From contig JAKSDO010000047.1 in NCBI GenBank assembly GCA_022360055.1, positions 1 to 64,000 of the forward strand: 64,000 nt of DNA, in the 5' to 3' direction. This DNA is from Cytophagales bacterium (GTDB lineage Bacteria > Bacteroidota > Bacteroidia > Cytophagales > Cyclobacteriaceae). Positions 46,159 through 54,111 of this stretch are shown in pieces. Each line of letters opens with the position of its first letter. The first letter of the stretch is position 1. Position numbers and translations under genes: made by a program. The notes beneath the pieces were generated by a model, which worked only from the letters and a program-made list of their open reading frames with translations, searched no databases and was not told the DNA's origin.

Positions 46159-47784
46159 TCATTCCAGAGACAAGGTAGCAGTGACAGCCGGATGATCGCT
46201 GGGCCAGATTCCTTTGTATTTAAAATGCATATCGGAATCCACTGCCTTTATTTTTTCTCCTTTGTAATATATGTAATCAATCCTGTAGGTGAGTTTTTCT
46301 GCGGTCATACTTGGCGAAGCATAATGGATATCAGGCCTTATTTCCCTGAAAGAATCGCTGAATCCGGCATTCATCATCACTTTACTTACCGGCCATTCCA
46401 CGACCAGTCCGCGGTGCCAACCGGCTGCATCTTCGACCCAGTCCTTGTGAGACGGACTGTTGAAGTCTCCTCCGATAATAAAAGGAATATCATCGGCTTT
46501 CAGGATCTGCGGCTCCAGCAACCTTACGATTTCCGCGATCTCTTTATGGCGCGTCTTGCCTTCACCTTTAATGAGTTTCTCTGCTGTGGCATCGGGGGCG
46601 CGGCTATCATTTCTCCAGTCCGGCAGGTAGTGTATCCATAAGCTGGCCAGGTTGATTTTTTGCTCCCGGCTTAACTGAATCGTCGTCACTCCGCACCGGA
46701 AAGCATCGTATATCGGCCAGGTCTCCAGAATCGGGTATTTGCTCATCACCGAAATGTTGGTGCTTGCGAGGTAAAAGTAGTAGCCCAACGCATCTGCAAT
46801 CAAAGCGCCTGAGCCATAAGTTTCCTGCATCATAACAATATCGGTTCCCGTATCTTTTATGAAATCAATTACCTGCCGAGGGCCGATCTCCCTCCCATGC
46901 CTGCGGCCGCCATGCCAGATATTCCAGGCCATCAGGTTTAACCGGTCAACCGGCTGATCTGATAGCCGAGGCAAACTGGCTGCCGGGACAAAACGTTTAT
47001 ATTTTTCAGCCACCGCTTCCGCGCTCAATACCTGATCGTAAATACTAAATTCGTCCAGCGCTCCGCTGAATGTGGGTAAGGCCTTATCGGCAAGCGCATC
47101 TGTCGCCAGACCGATCGGTAAATGGCTGTTCATATCATTTAATGCTCCCATGTTATAGATCGCCACGTTCCGTCCGTCAAAATATATGCGGGCTTCTTTC
47201 CGCGCTCGATCGATGGTAAAAACGAGTTGGTGCCATTCGCCGTCATTTATTTGCTGGCGCGGAGCTGTGGGGCGGTAATCCAATCTATTTTTACCATCTC
47301 CGATATTCCAGGCCCAACTTCCGTCGGGTTGACATACCATGGCCCATCCTTTGTTATTTCCACTTCCGCGACTCACCCCAAATTCATGATTTGTGGTGTA
47401 GTCTTTTATTTCTCCGGAGTTCCAGTCTTTATTGGAAGCTATTACCTCGTAATATTCGTTAGGGGCCGTTGTCTGGACCCAAACTTCCACTGAAAAATCG
47501 AAGCTATCCCAAAGCCGGGATAGTGATTCCGTTTCGTTCAGCAAGATATGAGCAGGTTTTTCCCTTTCGGCGGAAAAATATTTGGCCCTTCCCCGGATAC
47601 CTTCGGTCGTGGAATCTTTTCCGTATAAGCCGTAAGGAAAGACCGAATTGTCACCCCGCTCGTTTTCCATGTCGATATATACCACCGGGTCATCCTTCTT
47701 ATGTTTTTCATAAGACCATGCCGTGCCACAAAGGGACATATTCATGAACAGAATTGTCGCTAACAAAAACGCACGTTTATCCAT
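46159..47784 (-). CDS. LamG-domain + EEP-family phosphoesterase fusion
   Basis: A 541-aa secreted protein with a signal peptide at 1-24 (LLATILFMNMSLCGTAWS). Residues about 30-255 form a concanavalin-like LamG domain (FDFSVEVWVQTTAPNEYYEV, GEWHQLVFTIDRARKEARIY, ALDEFSIYDQVLSAEAVAEK) that would bind glycan or surface. Residues about 275-541 are an EEP hydrolase: LMAWNIWHGGRRHG, VMMQETYG, IGGDFNSPSH and WPSDHPAVTATL. The fusion suggests a phosphoesterase tethered to a polymeric substrate. It starts 14 bp after the metallophosphoesterase stop. Confidence 0.87.
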   Translation of the reverse strand: MDKRAFLLATILFMNMSLCGTAWSYEKHKKDDPVVYIDMENERGDNSVFPYGLYGKDSTTEGIRGRAKYFSAEREKPAHILLNETESLSRLWDSFDFSVEVWVQTTAPNEYYEVIASNKDWNSGEIKDYTTNHEFGVSRGSGNNKGWAMVCQPDGSWAWNIGDGKNRLDYRPTAPRQQINDGEWHQLVFTIDRARKEARIYFDGRNVAIYNMGALNDMNSHLPIGLATDALADKALPTFSGALDEFSIYDQVLSAEAVAEKYKRFVPAASLPRLSDQPVDRLNLMAWNIWHGGRRHGREIGPRQVIDFIKDTGTDIVMMQETYGSGALIADALGYYFYLASTNISVMSKYPILETWPIYDAFRCGVTTIQLSREQKINLASLWIHYLPDWRNDSRAPDATAEKLIKGEGKTRHKEIAEIVRLLEPQILKADDIPFIIGGDFNSPSHKDWVEDAAGWHRGLVVEWPVSKVMMNAGFSDSFREIRPDIHYASPSMTAEKLTYRIDYIYYKGEKIKAVDSDMHFKYKGIWPSDHPAVTATLSLE

Positions 47785-47798
47785 ACTTGCATTAAAAT

Positions 47799-48776
47799 TT
47801 ATTGAGGTAGTTTTAAATATCTTTCCGTAATTGTGGGGCTCATATTCGCTGCGTTTGGCATCCCGATTTCTTTTGGTGTCGGGGAAATAAAACTTGTTTC
47901 CCGTCCCTCCAAATGCATGGAGCCCGATGCGGGGTCCAATGTAAGAACCGTGTAAAGAGGTTCTTCATACGGGCAGGTTTTACGAACCGCCGGATATGCC
48001 TGTTCGATATGTGTTCCAAAACGCCTGCGGGCAAATTTATCTCCCACCCACTTATAGGACATACTGTTAATCTGTATATAGGGGATGCCATTTATCTCTT
48101 TTACATAATCCGTATGATGATGACCGCTGAGGCATGCGATCACCTTCAATTGGCCTGAAGAAGTCCTGTACTGTTCCAATATGTTTCGGATCTCTTCATG
48201 ATTGGCTACTCCACCGTCCGGAGCTTCAAGGCTCTGATGACTAAAAACAAGTACGGGCCTGGTTGTTTCTTCCAGGTCCTTCTTCAACCAATCCTGTTGC
48301 TCGGAACCGATATAACGAGGATAGTAACCGGTCCAGGGATCGGGATTCTGTTCATTACCATCCAATACGATGAAATGAAAATTGCCCTGATCAAACGAAT
48401 AGTAAGGGTTTTTCATTTGCCACCAATCCATGGTCTGCTCCCTGGAAAATCCAAAATCTTTCATATCATGATTTCCCAAAACATGATATCGAGGGCCTTC
48501 AAACTCGTTCCAGGTGTCGAGAAACGGTTGGTTACGTTTACGTGGCAACGCAAAATCACCCAGTTGAATGATAAAATCCGGCTTGCGCGCCTTCATGTCA
48601 TCCATAAAAAAGCGCAATCTGGCATATCCGTCATGAATGATATCCTGATGTACATCTGCCACTATGCCAATTCTCATTTTTTCCCGCGCCTGCAAGCAAA
48701 ACCCGGTAGCGGACCATGGCAGCGAGAGCACCGCTCCTGCCTGAATCGATTTTCTGATAAAATTTCTTCTTTCCAT
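47799..48776 (-). CDS. metallophosphoesterase, Tat-type leader
   Basis: A 325-aa calcineurin-like phosphoesterase. All core motifs are present: DVH (41-43), GD at 73-74 (IIQLGDFA), GNHD (101-104) and GHHH near 217-220 (CLSGHHHTDYV), giving a di-metal site. The N-terminus ERRNFIRKSIQAGAVLSLPW is a twin-arginine-type signal, so it is probably exported folded with metals bound. It lies 14-15 bp from both neighbours, between two EEP genes, so it should act on the same substrate as they do, for example removing phosphate after diester cleavage. Confidence 0.9.
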   Translation of the reverse strand: MERRNFIRKSIQAGAVLSLPWSATGFCLQAREKMRIGIVADVHQDIIHDGYARLRFFMDDMKARKPDFIIQLGDFALPRKRNQPFLDTWNEFEGPRYHVLGNHDMKDFGFSREQTMDWWQMKNPYYSFDQGNFHFIVLDGNEQNPDPWTGYYPRYIGSEQQDWLKKDLEETTRPVLVFSHQSLEAPDGGVANHEEIRNILEQYRTSSGQLKVIACLSGHHHTDYVKEINGIPYIQINSMSYKWVGDKFARRRFGTHIEQAYPAVRKTCPYEEPLYTVLTLDPASGSMHLEGRETSFISPTPKEIGMPNAANMSPTITERYLKLPQ

Positions 48777-48790
48777 ACTTGTTTGTTTCT

Positions 48791-49615
48791 TTAATCTTCG
48801 GGCAAAAGCTCCAGTACACTCAATACCGGACAGTGATCGGAACCAACCGTTTCGTGAATTACCCTGGTATCAAGCACCTTCCAGCGTTTCGCCGGTCTGA
48901 AAAGGATATAATCGATTTTTGCCTTAGGGCTTGCCGAGGGGGCGGTCGGTGCATTTGTTGATGATGACTTTGTCCATTCCCTGAAAAGGATGCTCATGGT
49001 CTCACTTTCAGGCCTGGCATTTAAATCTCCGGCAAGGACGGTAGGAATATCGTCTTTCGCAAAGATATCATTGAGCGCATTGGCCTGATTTATCCGGTCC
49101 GTTTCATCTCTCGTATGATCCAGATGCGTACCGACGAATCGTACGGTATCGCTGCTCTTCAATACTACATGAACCTCAAGCGCGGCACGGGGTTCCTTCC
49201 CTTCCCGAGCTTTCAGCGGATGATTTTTTGTGCTTAAAAAAGAATATTTCGATAAAACTCCCTCTCCGTATTCACCGCCATCAAAAGGCATGGCCTGCCC
49301 AAAAAGCGGGGCAAGTCCCGTGCGCAACCCCAATTCTGTTGCCAAATCCATTTTTCGGGCTCGGTTGGTCCTGAAGTCCACTTCCTGCAAAGCCACAAGA
49401 TCCGGATCGACAGCTTTGATGATACCGGCAATCGTATCCAAATTGAAATCGCCCTTCATCGTTTCACCATGATAAATATTATAGGTCAATACCCTGATTA
49501 TTCTTGAAGAATCCGGGGGCGCCTGACCCCGGGAATTGGAATTGACGAGCATAACGGATGCAAGGAGTATTGTACGGCAGACAAAGCTTTTAACTGAGGT
49601 TAGATCTCTTTTCAT
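48791..49615 (-). CDS. secreted EEP-family phosphoesterase, first copy
   Basis: A 274-aa protein with an N-terminal signal (VCRTILLASVMLVNSNSRGQ). EEP motifs are complete: VLTYNIYHGETMKGDF, VALQEVDFRTNRARK, FVGTHLDHTRDETDR, VLAGDLNARPESETM and GSDHCPVLSVL. It resembles the small bacterial EEP hydrolases with phosphodiesterase or phosphatase activity. Its start overlaps the DUF4091 gene stop by 4 bp (ATGA), indicating translational coupling to a glycan-active protein. Confidence 0.88.
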   Translation of the reverse strand: MKRDLTSVKSFVCRTILLASVMLVNSNSRGQAPPDSSRIIRVLTYNIYHGETMKGDFNLDTIAGIIKAVDPDLVALQEVDFRTNRARKMDLATELGLRTGLAPLFGQAMPFDGGEYGEGVLSKYSFLSTKNHPLKAREGKEPRAALEVHVVLKSSDTVRFVGTHLDHTRDETDRINQANALNDIFAKDDIPTVLAGDLNARPESETMSILFREWTKSSSTNAPTAPSASPKAKIDYILFRPAKRWKVLDTRVIHETVGSDHCPVLSVLELLPED

Positions 49616-51294
49616 TTTGACAGTTCCAGTAATATTTCTTTTCTCACTTTTCTGAAATTGATTACACTCAAATCGTAATGGTCAAACCCGAAAACTATTT
49701 TGTGAGCCATCTCTTTCGCTTTTTCTTCATTTTTGACTTCCAGCATTCTCAGCAATTCATAATCAAATATACCATCGCGCATTGCTTCCAGTCTTATACT
49801 GGATAAAAGCCGGCCCTCTTTCGGGTAAACTATATTCATATCTCCACCGGGCAATGTATTGCCCGCATAATTCATATCGGTTGTCATACTGTACGGGTCA
49901 TTGTGGTGCGGTCTCCAGTGATTTAGCCCCCAATGTAAATATCCGGTAATGCCATAGCGATAATTGATCCAATGTAATATCCTCGTTTTGATCAACGGCT
50001 GCTCAATAAAACGATTTGCGTAGTTTTCCTGCGGTCCCAGACACGTGTAGAACCACACCTCTTTGCCTTGCTCCTGCTGCGCTTTGTAAAATTCAAAATC
50101 ATCTTTCAAAAAATTCAACTGAGGCACCCAAATATCGATAGAACCGTCAAGATCACTCGAATGACACGCTTCCACGATTTTAATTCCCGGGATAAGCTTT
50201 CTCACGTAATCTGAGATTTCTGCATACGATTCCTTATTAGATTCGATGGGCTCATCCGCGATATGCTGAAGATAAATATCCAGCCATCCGTTCGATTCCA
50301 AATTATCCACCAGGGCCGGGAAAAACTGATCATAAAAATTCCGAGCGGCCGGATCGCCGATGTTATAATCTTTTAATGTCCATTCATCATTTTTCTTATC
50401 CGGAATTTTTACAATAAACGGTCCCGACCAATTCTGGGGAAGCCTTCCTCCGATATGTCCTCCTTCTATATACCTGGCACATCCGGCCTCCTTCATCAGA
50501 CGAACCATTTTGTTAAAGTTTGAAAAGTCGAACTTCCAGCGGTCTCCGTCTTTATCAAACCCGGTTAAATCCAATGGGCGCAGAAGAACGACATTTTGGC
50601 GATATTCTGCCATCATATCGGCTAAGATACGAGCATATTTCCAATAATCATCCGAATATTTTTCAAGCTTTTTATCTTTGTTTAATAAATCAAGGCGCTC
50701 AAAGCTGAACCAATTCGTGACCAGTAGACTTGTTTTTTCTATTACGGGCTTATATACTTCAACGGTGATGGCTTTTGCCAGTTCCACTTTGCGATTGTGC
50801 AGTTTCGCGGATACCGTAACCTCCCCGCGATAGGTGCCCTCGGGAGTTTCCCTTGGAATTTCGATCGTTATCCATAATGCCTGAGCCGTTGCAGGGGGGA
50901 CGTCGACTATCGAGTCGTCCAATATCGGGTCCGGAAAGTAACCGGAGGCAGTTTTAAGATAATCCCGTCCGGGCACCGGCGTCGGCCTGTCAACCGGAAC
51001 ATATCCGACAAATCCTGTTTTAATTTTTCCCAGCGCTCTATTTCCCATCGTCGGCACGTCGGTTTGAACCCGCACATTTTTCAAAGAAAAACCGGAACGC
51101 AGGACAAACTGAAAAGTAGCGTATTCACCCCTGGCGACATCGGCGCGGGCATCTGCGGAAGGAAAATAAGTGGATTCGGGAAAAACCTTTTTTAACGGAT
51201 CCACATATTCAAATATGACTTCACCTCGATAGTCACGACAGCCGTTCATTAAACCAAGTACCGCGAGCACGAGTAATACCGATTTAAGTTTCAT
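49612..51294 (-). CDS. DUF4091 (glycoside-hydrolase-like) lipoprotein
   Basis: A 560-aa protein. A lipoprotein signal ends at LMNGC (Cys19). An N-terminal beta domain (about 30-180; GEYATFQFVLRSGFSLKNVR, ALWITIEIPRETPEGTYRGE) is followed by a TIM-barrel-like domain. The DUF4091 C-terminus is clear: LHWINYRYGITGYLHWGLNH, NIVYPKEGRLLSSIRLEAMR and DGIFDYELLRML. DUF4091 proteins are predicted glycosidases common in PULs, with few characterised members. It lies between GH16 (69 bp upstream) and an EEP gene (overlapping). Confidence 0.85.
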   Translation of the reverse strand: MKLKSVLLVLAVLGLMNGCRDYRGEVIFEYVDPLKKVFPESTYFPSADARADVARGEYATFQFVLRSGFSLKNVRVQTDVPTMGNRALGKIKTGFVGYVPVDRPTPVPGRDYLKTASGYFPDPILDDSIVDVPPATAQALWITIEIPRETPEGTYRGEVTVSAKLHNRKVELAKAITVEVYKPVIEKTSLLVTNWFSFERLDLLNKDKKLEKYSDDYWKYARILADMMAEYRQNVVLLRPLDLTGFDKDGDRWKFDFSNFNKMVRLMKEAGCARYIEGGHIGGRLPQNWSGPFIVKIPDKKNDEWTLKDYNIGDPAARNFYDQFFPALVDNLESNGWLDIYLQHIADEPIESNKESYAEISDYVRKLIPGIKIVEACHSSDLDGSIDIWVPQLNFLKDDFEFYKAQQEQGKEVWFYTCLGPQENYANRFIEQPLIKTRILHWINYRYGITGYLHWGLNHWRPHHNDPYSMTTDMNYAGNTLPGGDMNIVYPKEGRLLSSIRLEAMRDGIFDYELLRMLEVKNEEKAKEMAHKIVFGFDHYDLSVINFRKVRKEILLELSK

Positions 51295-51363
51295 TGCATT
51301 CTGTTTTAGATCTGTTTAAATTATTTATATAAAAAGAGACACTGAAAGGAAGGACCGAATGAT

Positions 51364-52284
51364 TTACTGGTAAAGCCTGATCCAATCGATTATAACTTTG
51401 GCCGGGAGGTCGTCCGGATCAATCTCTCCGACCCATCCTCCGCCCAGTTGCTGATCCAGCATCACATAAAACGGCTGATCGAAAGGCCATTGGCAAGGAT
51501 CGACCCCGTTTAATTTGGGGTATTCGTACGTTGTTTTTCCATTTACCGTAAACACAAGTCTTTCCGGATACCACTCCAGGCCATAGATGTTAAAATCATC
51601 CGGATCGATTTTTCCTTTGGCAAAGTAGGGAGGGTTCTGTTTCTGCTTCATGTCGATTGTCCAGTGCGAGTGTATGGTCTGGTATACGGAATCATCATGA
51701 TTTAAACGCTCCATAATATCTATTTCTCCATTTCGGTGAGGGAGATCTTCATGGATTTCTTTCTCAGAAAGCATCCAGAACGCCGGCCACGCCCCGGTAG
51801 CACCTTCCAGCCTGGCGCGTATCTCAATTTTTCCGTACTGAAATGCAAACTTTCTTTTACTCTTAATAGCCCCCTGCAGATACGGTCTTGGGTCTGTCAG
51901 CGTATCTTCGTTCACTTTCCCGTCCAAGTAGAGCATCCCGCGCGCCACATCGTATAATTTCGGGTCGTCCGACGTATAGCTGAAACAGTTGATGTTTCGA
52001 ATATCTTTCCATTTTTCCCAGTCTTCGACCCATTGTTCTTTTGACATTCCAAAGTCGGCATCTGTGAAAAGGTTGATTTTACTCCATTTCAGGGTATCCA
52101 AAATGGTGTCCTCGAATTCATCGGCCCAAACCAGTTTCCAACTGTCTTTATCGTTTTCGCGGCCTTCTTTCTGGACGTATATGTATCCGTCAACAAGACG
52201 GTAGGGTTTGTTATTGCACCCTGCAACGCATACGGATATAAAAAGTACACTTAGGTAAAATGCTCGTATCATCGAAAATTTCAA
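51364..52284 (-). CDS. GH16 family endo-glycosidase, lipoprotein
   Basis: A 306-aa protein. The signal ends at CVAGC (Cys23), so it should be an outer-membrane lipoprotein. The GH16 catalytic motif is NGEIDIMERLNHD, with E187 as nucleophile, D189 and E192 as acid/base. WKLVWADEFEDTILDTLKWS and GAWPAFWMLSEKE are typical of the laminarinase/agarase/carrageenase-type family. It probably makes the first endo-cut in the target polysaccharide before SusCD import. The exact glycan cannot be read from the motif. It follows susD by 75 bp, with a stem-loop between. Confidence 0.92.
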   Translation of the reverse strand: MKFSMIRAFYLSVLFISVCVAGCNNKPYRLVDGYIYVQKEGRENDKDSWKLVWADEFEDTILDTLKWSKINLFTDADFGMSKEQWVEDWEKWKDIRNINCFSYTSDDPKLYDVARGMLYLDGKVNEDTLTDPRPYLQGAIKSKRKFAFQYGKIEIRARLEGATGAWPAFWMLSEKEIHEDLPHRNGEIDIMERLNHDDSVYQTIHSHWTIDMKQKQNPPYFAKGKIDPDDFNIYGLEWYPERLVFTVNGKTTYEYPKLNGVDPCQWPFDQPFYVMLDQQLGGGWVGEIDPDDLPAKVIIDWIRLYQ

Positions 52285-52297
52285 AATATAAATGAAG

Positions 52298-52322
52298 CGA
52301 AGGCACCTTTCCGGTGCCTTCG
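52298..52322 (-). promoter_or_regulatory. intergenic stem-loop between susD and the GH16 gene
   Basis: A perfect 10-bp stem (CGAAGGCACC / GGTGCCTTCG) with a 5-nt loop. In the - strand transcript it is not followed by a T-run, so a full terminator is unlikely. A stem here could protect the upstream susCD part of the mRNA from 3' decay and lower expression of the downstream enzymes. Confidence 0.6.
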
Positions 52323-52359
52323 AAGATAAAAAAATAATTTATCATCAGGAACAAATCCA

Positions 52360-54090
52360 TTATTCCCAACCCGGATTCTGAGTGAGCTTATCATTTAACG
52401 TCAACTCATTTGAGGGAATAGGATACAGATAATCCCTTTCGGGTTTAAACCCGTATCCGCCTGGCAAGCCCTTCTGAAAAAAGTCGACATATCCGTTTTC
52501 ATCAAGATAAACCGACTCACCGGGCACCAAGGTCGGATAATGTTCCTGGATAAATTTTGCCCCTAATGGTCTTTTGTTCACAAACAACTCATGCGCTCTC
52601 CATCTCATGAGATCGTCATGACGATAACCTTCAAGCGCTAATTCAACTCTTCGCTCTCTGCGTACCTCATTAATAATAGGTGTTAACGATGGAAAATCCC
52701 AATTGGGATCTGCTTCAATAGATGACATTACCAGATGGGGCATTTCTACGCGGTCTCTCAATTTGTTTATCGTTCTGTCCAGATCTTCCTGAGTAATTGT
52801 TCCCAGTTCGGCTTTTGCCTCTGCAAAAATTAATAATGCTTCCGCATACCTAAATACAATTGAGGCTGTTGTACCAACCCAACCAGTTTCTTTTTGACTC
52901 AGGTCAGGATCAGAGCCCTTGAAAATCTGGTATCCCGTAGTGCATAAACTTTCCCCGGTTGCATCCAAAGCTGCTACAGTAAATCGTCTTGTTGTATCTG
53001 CGCCATCAACCGTCATGGCATGCCCTCTTACGTACATCGACTGTCTTAATCTTGGGTCACGATTTGTTACAACCATGGTAGTACTATCATCACCAAGATA
53101 AAGAGGACTTGTGCTAATCGGCTTCCCATCCGTGCATAAATAGCTATCCACTAACGATTTGGTTAAACCGCGTCCACCACCAATTGAGGCAAGATATCGC
53201 TGACCATTATGGGTCATTGACAATCCAAAATCATAGTCTTTCCATAACATAATATCAGAATTCGCTGAATAATCCTGTTGATTGAAATTTCTATAATATC
53301 CCCATTTCTGCGATTCAGGAATGGCAATACTATATATTCCTGTTTTGATCAGATCATCTGAAGTGCTGGCGGCCAATTGCAGATAAGTTGTACCATCAGA
53401 TCCGCTAACACCAAATGGCGTATTGGCATGATATTTCTCCCAGGTGCCTTCATACAAAGCTACTCTTGACTTTAATAGCATAGCAACCTCTTTGTTTAAT
53501 CTATTTCCATTGCTATTTGGCCCGGAAACCATCATGGCTATTGCCTCGTCAAGGTCATCAATTATAAAATCGACTACTGCCTCTCTTGGATCACGAGCTG
53601 CATATAATTCTTCAGAAGACAGGTCCAGCGTACTTGTAAGTATAGGAACATCACCAAAGCGTTTTAGCATGTTGAAATAAAAATAGGCTCTGAAAAAATA
53701 TGCCTCTCCAACGTACTGCTTGTATTCATCAGGATCTGCCTCGACCGTACTATAATTTTCCATGAAATAATTTACAGATCTTATATCGGAAAAACTCCAG
53801 CCTCCGCCGCTTGCCGGTGCAATCCTGGTTCCTTCAAGCACCTGATTTACTGCTCTATATATTAGATTATCACTATTATCGTCATGCCAAAAAATACCAC
53901 CGGACCAGCCGCCCCAATCCGGGAACCTTGTATAAAACTGATTTACATAAAGCTTCAGATCATTAGTCGTTTTCCAGTAATCATTGGATGAAATAGCATC
54001 TTTGGGATACAGATCCAAAAAATTCTCATTACACGATGTACATATCATCGTGGCCGAAAATATCATAAATATTAATTTATTGAATTTCAT
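52360..54090 (-). CDS. susD: SusD/RagB-family glycan-binding lipoprotein
   Basis: A 576-aa protein. Signal peptide and lipobox end at ICTSC (Cys20). It shows the SusD start NFLDLYPKDAISSNDYWKTT, helical TPR-like segments (YVGEAYFFRAYFYFNMLKRF) and the C-terminal RRVELALEGYRHDDLMRWRA and YLYPIPSNELTLNDKLTQNP motifs. It forms the lid of the SusC channel and binds oligosaccharides at the cell surface. It lies 21 bp after susC. Its base composition is visibly more AT-rich than the flanking enzyme genes. Confidence 0.95.
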   Translation of the reverse strand: MKFNKLIFMIFSATMICTSCNENFLDLYPKDAISSNDYWKTTNDLKLYVNQFYTRFPDWGGWSGGIFWHDDNSDNLIYRAVNQVLEGTRIAPASGGGWSFSDIRSVNYFMENYSTVEADPDEYKQYVGEAYFFRAYFYFNMLKRFGDVPILTSTLDLSSEELYAARDPREAVVDFIIDDLDEAIAMMVSGPNSNGNRLNKEVAMLLKSRVALYEGTWEKYHANTPFGVSGSDGTTYLQLAASTSDDLIKTGIYSIAIPESQKWGYYRNFNQQDYSANSDIMLWKDYDFGLSMTHNGQRYLASIGGGRGLTKSLVDSYLCTDGKPISTSPLYLGDDSTTMVVTNRDPRLRQSMYVRGHAMTVDGADTTRRFTVAALDATGESLCTTGYQIFKGSDPDLSQKETGWVGTTASIVFRYAEALLIFAEAKAELGTITQEDLDRTINKLRDRVEMPHLVMSSIEADPNWDFPSLTPIINEVRRERRVELALEGYRHDDLMRWRAHELFVNKRPLGAKFIQEHYPTLVPGESVYLDENGYVDFFQKGLPGGYGFKPERDYLYPIPSNELTLNDKLTQNPGWE

Positions 54091-54111
54091 AGCTTCTATT
54101 CTTTACGTATT

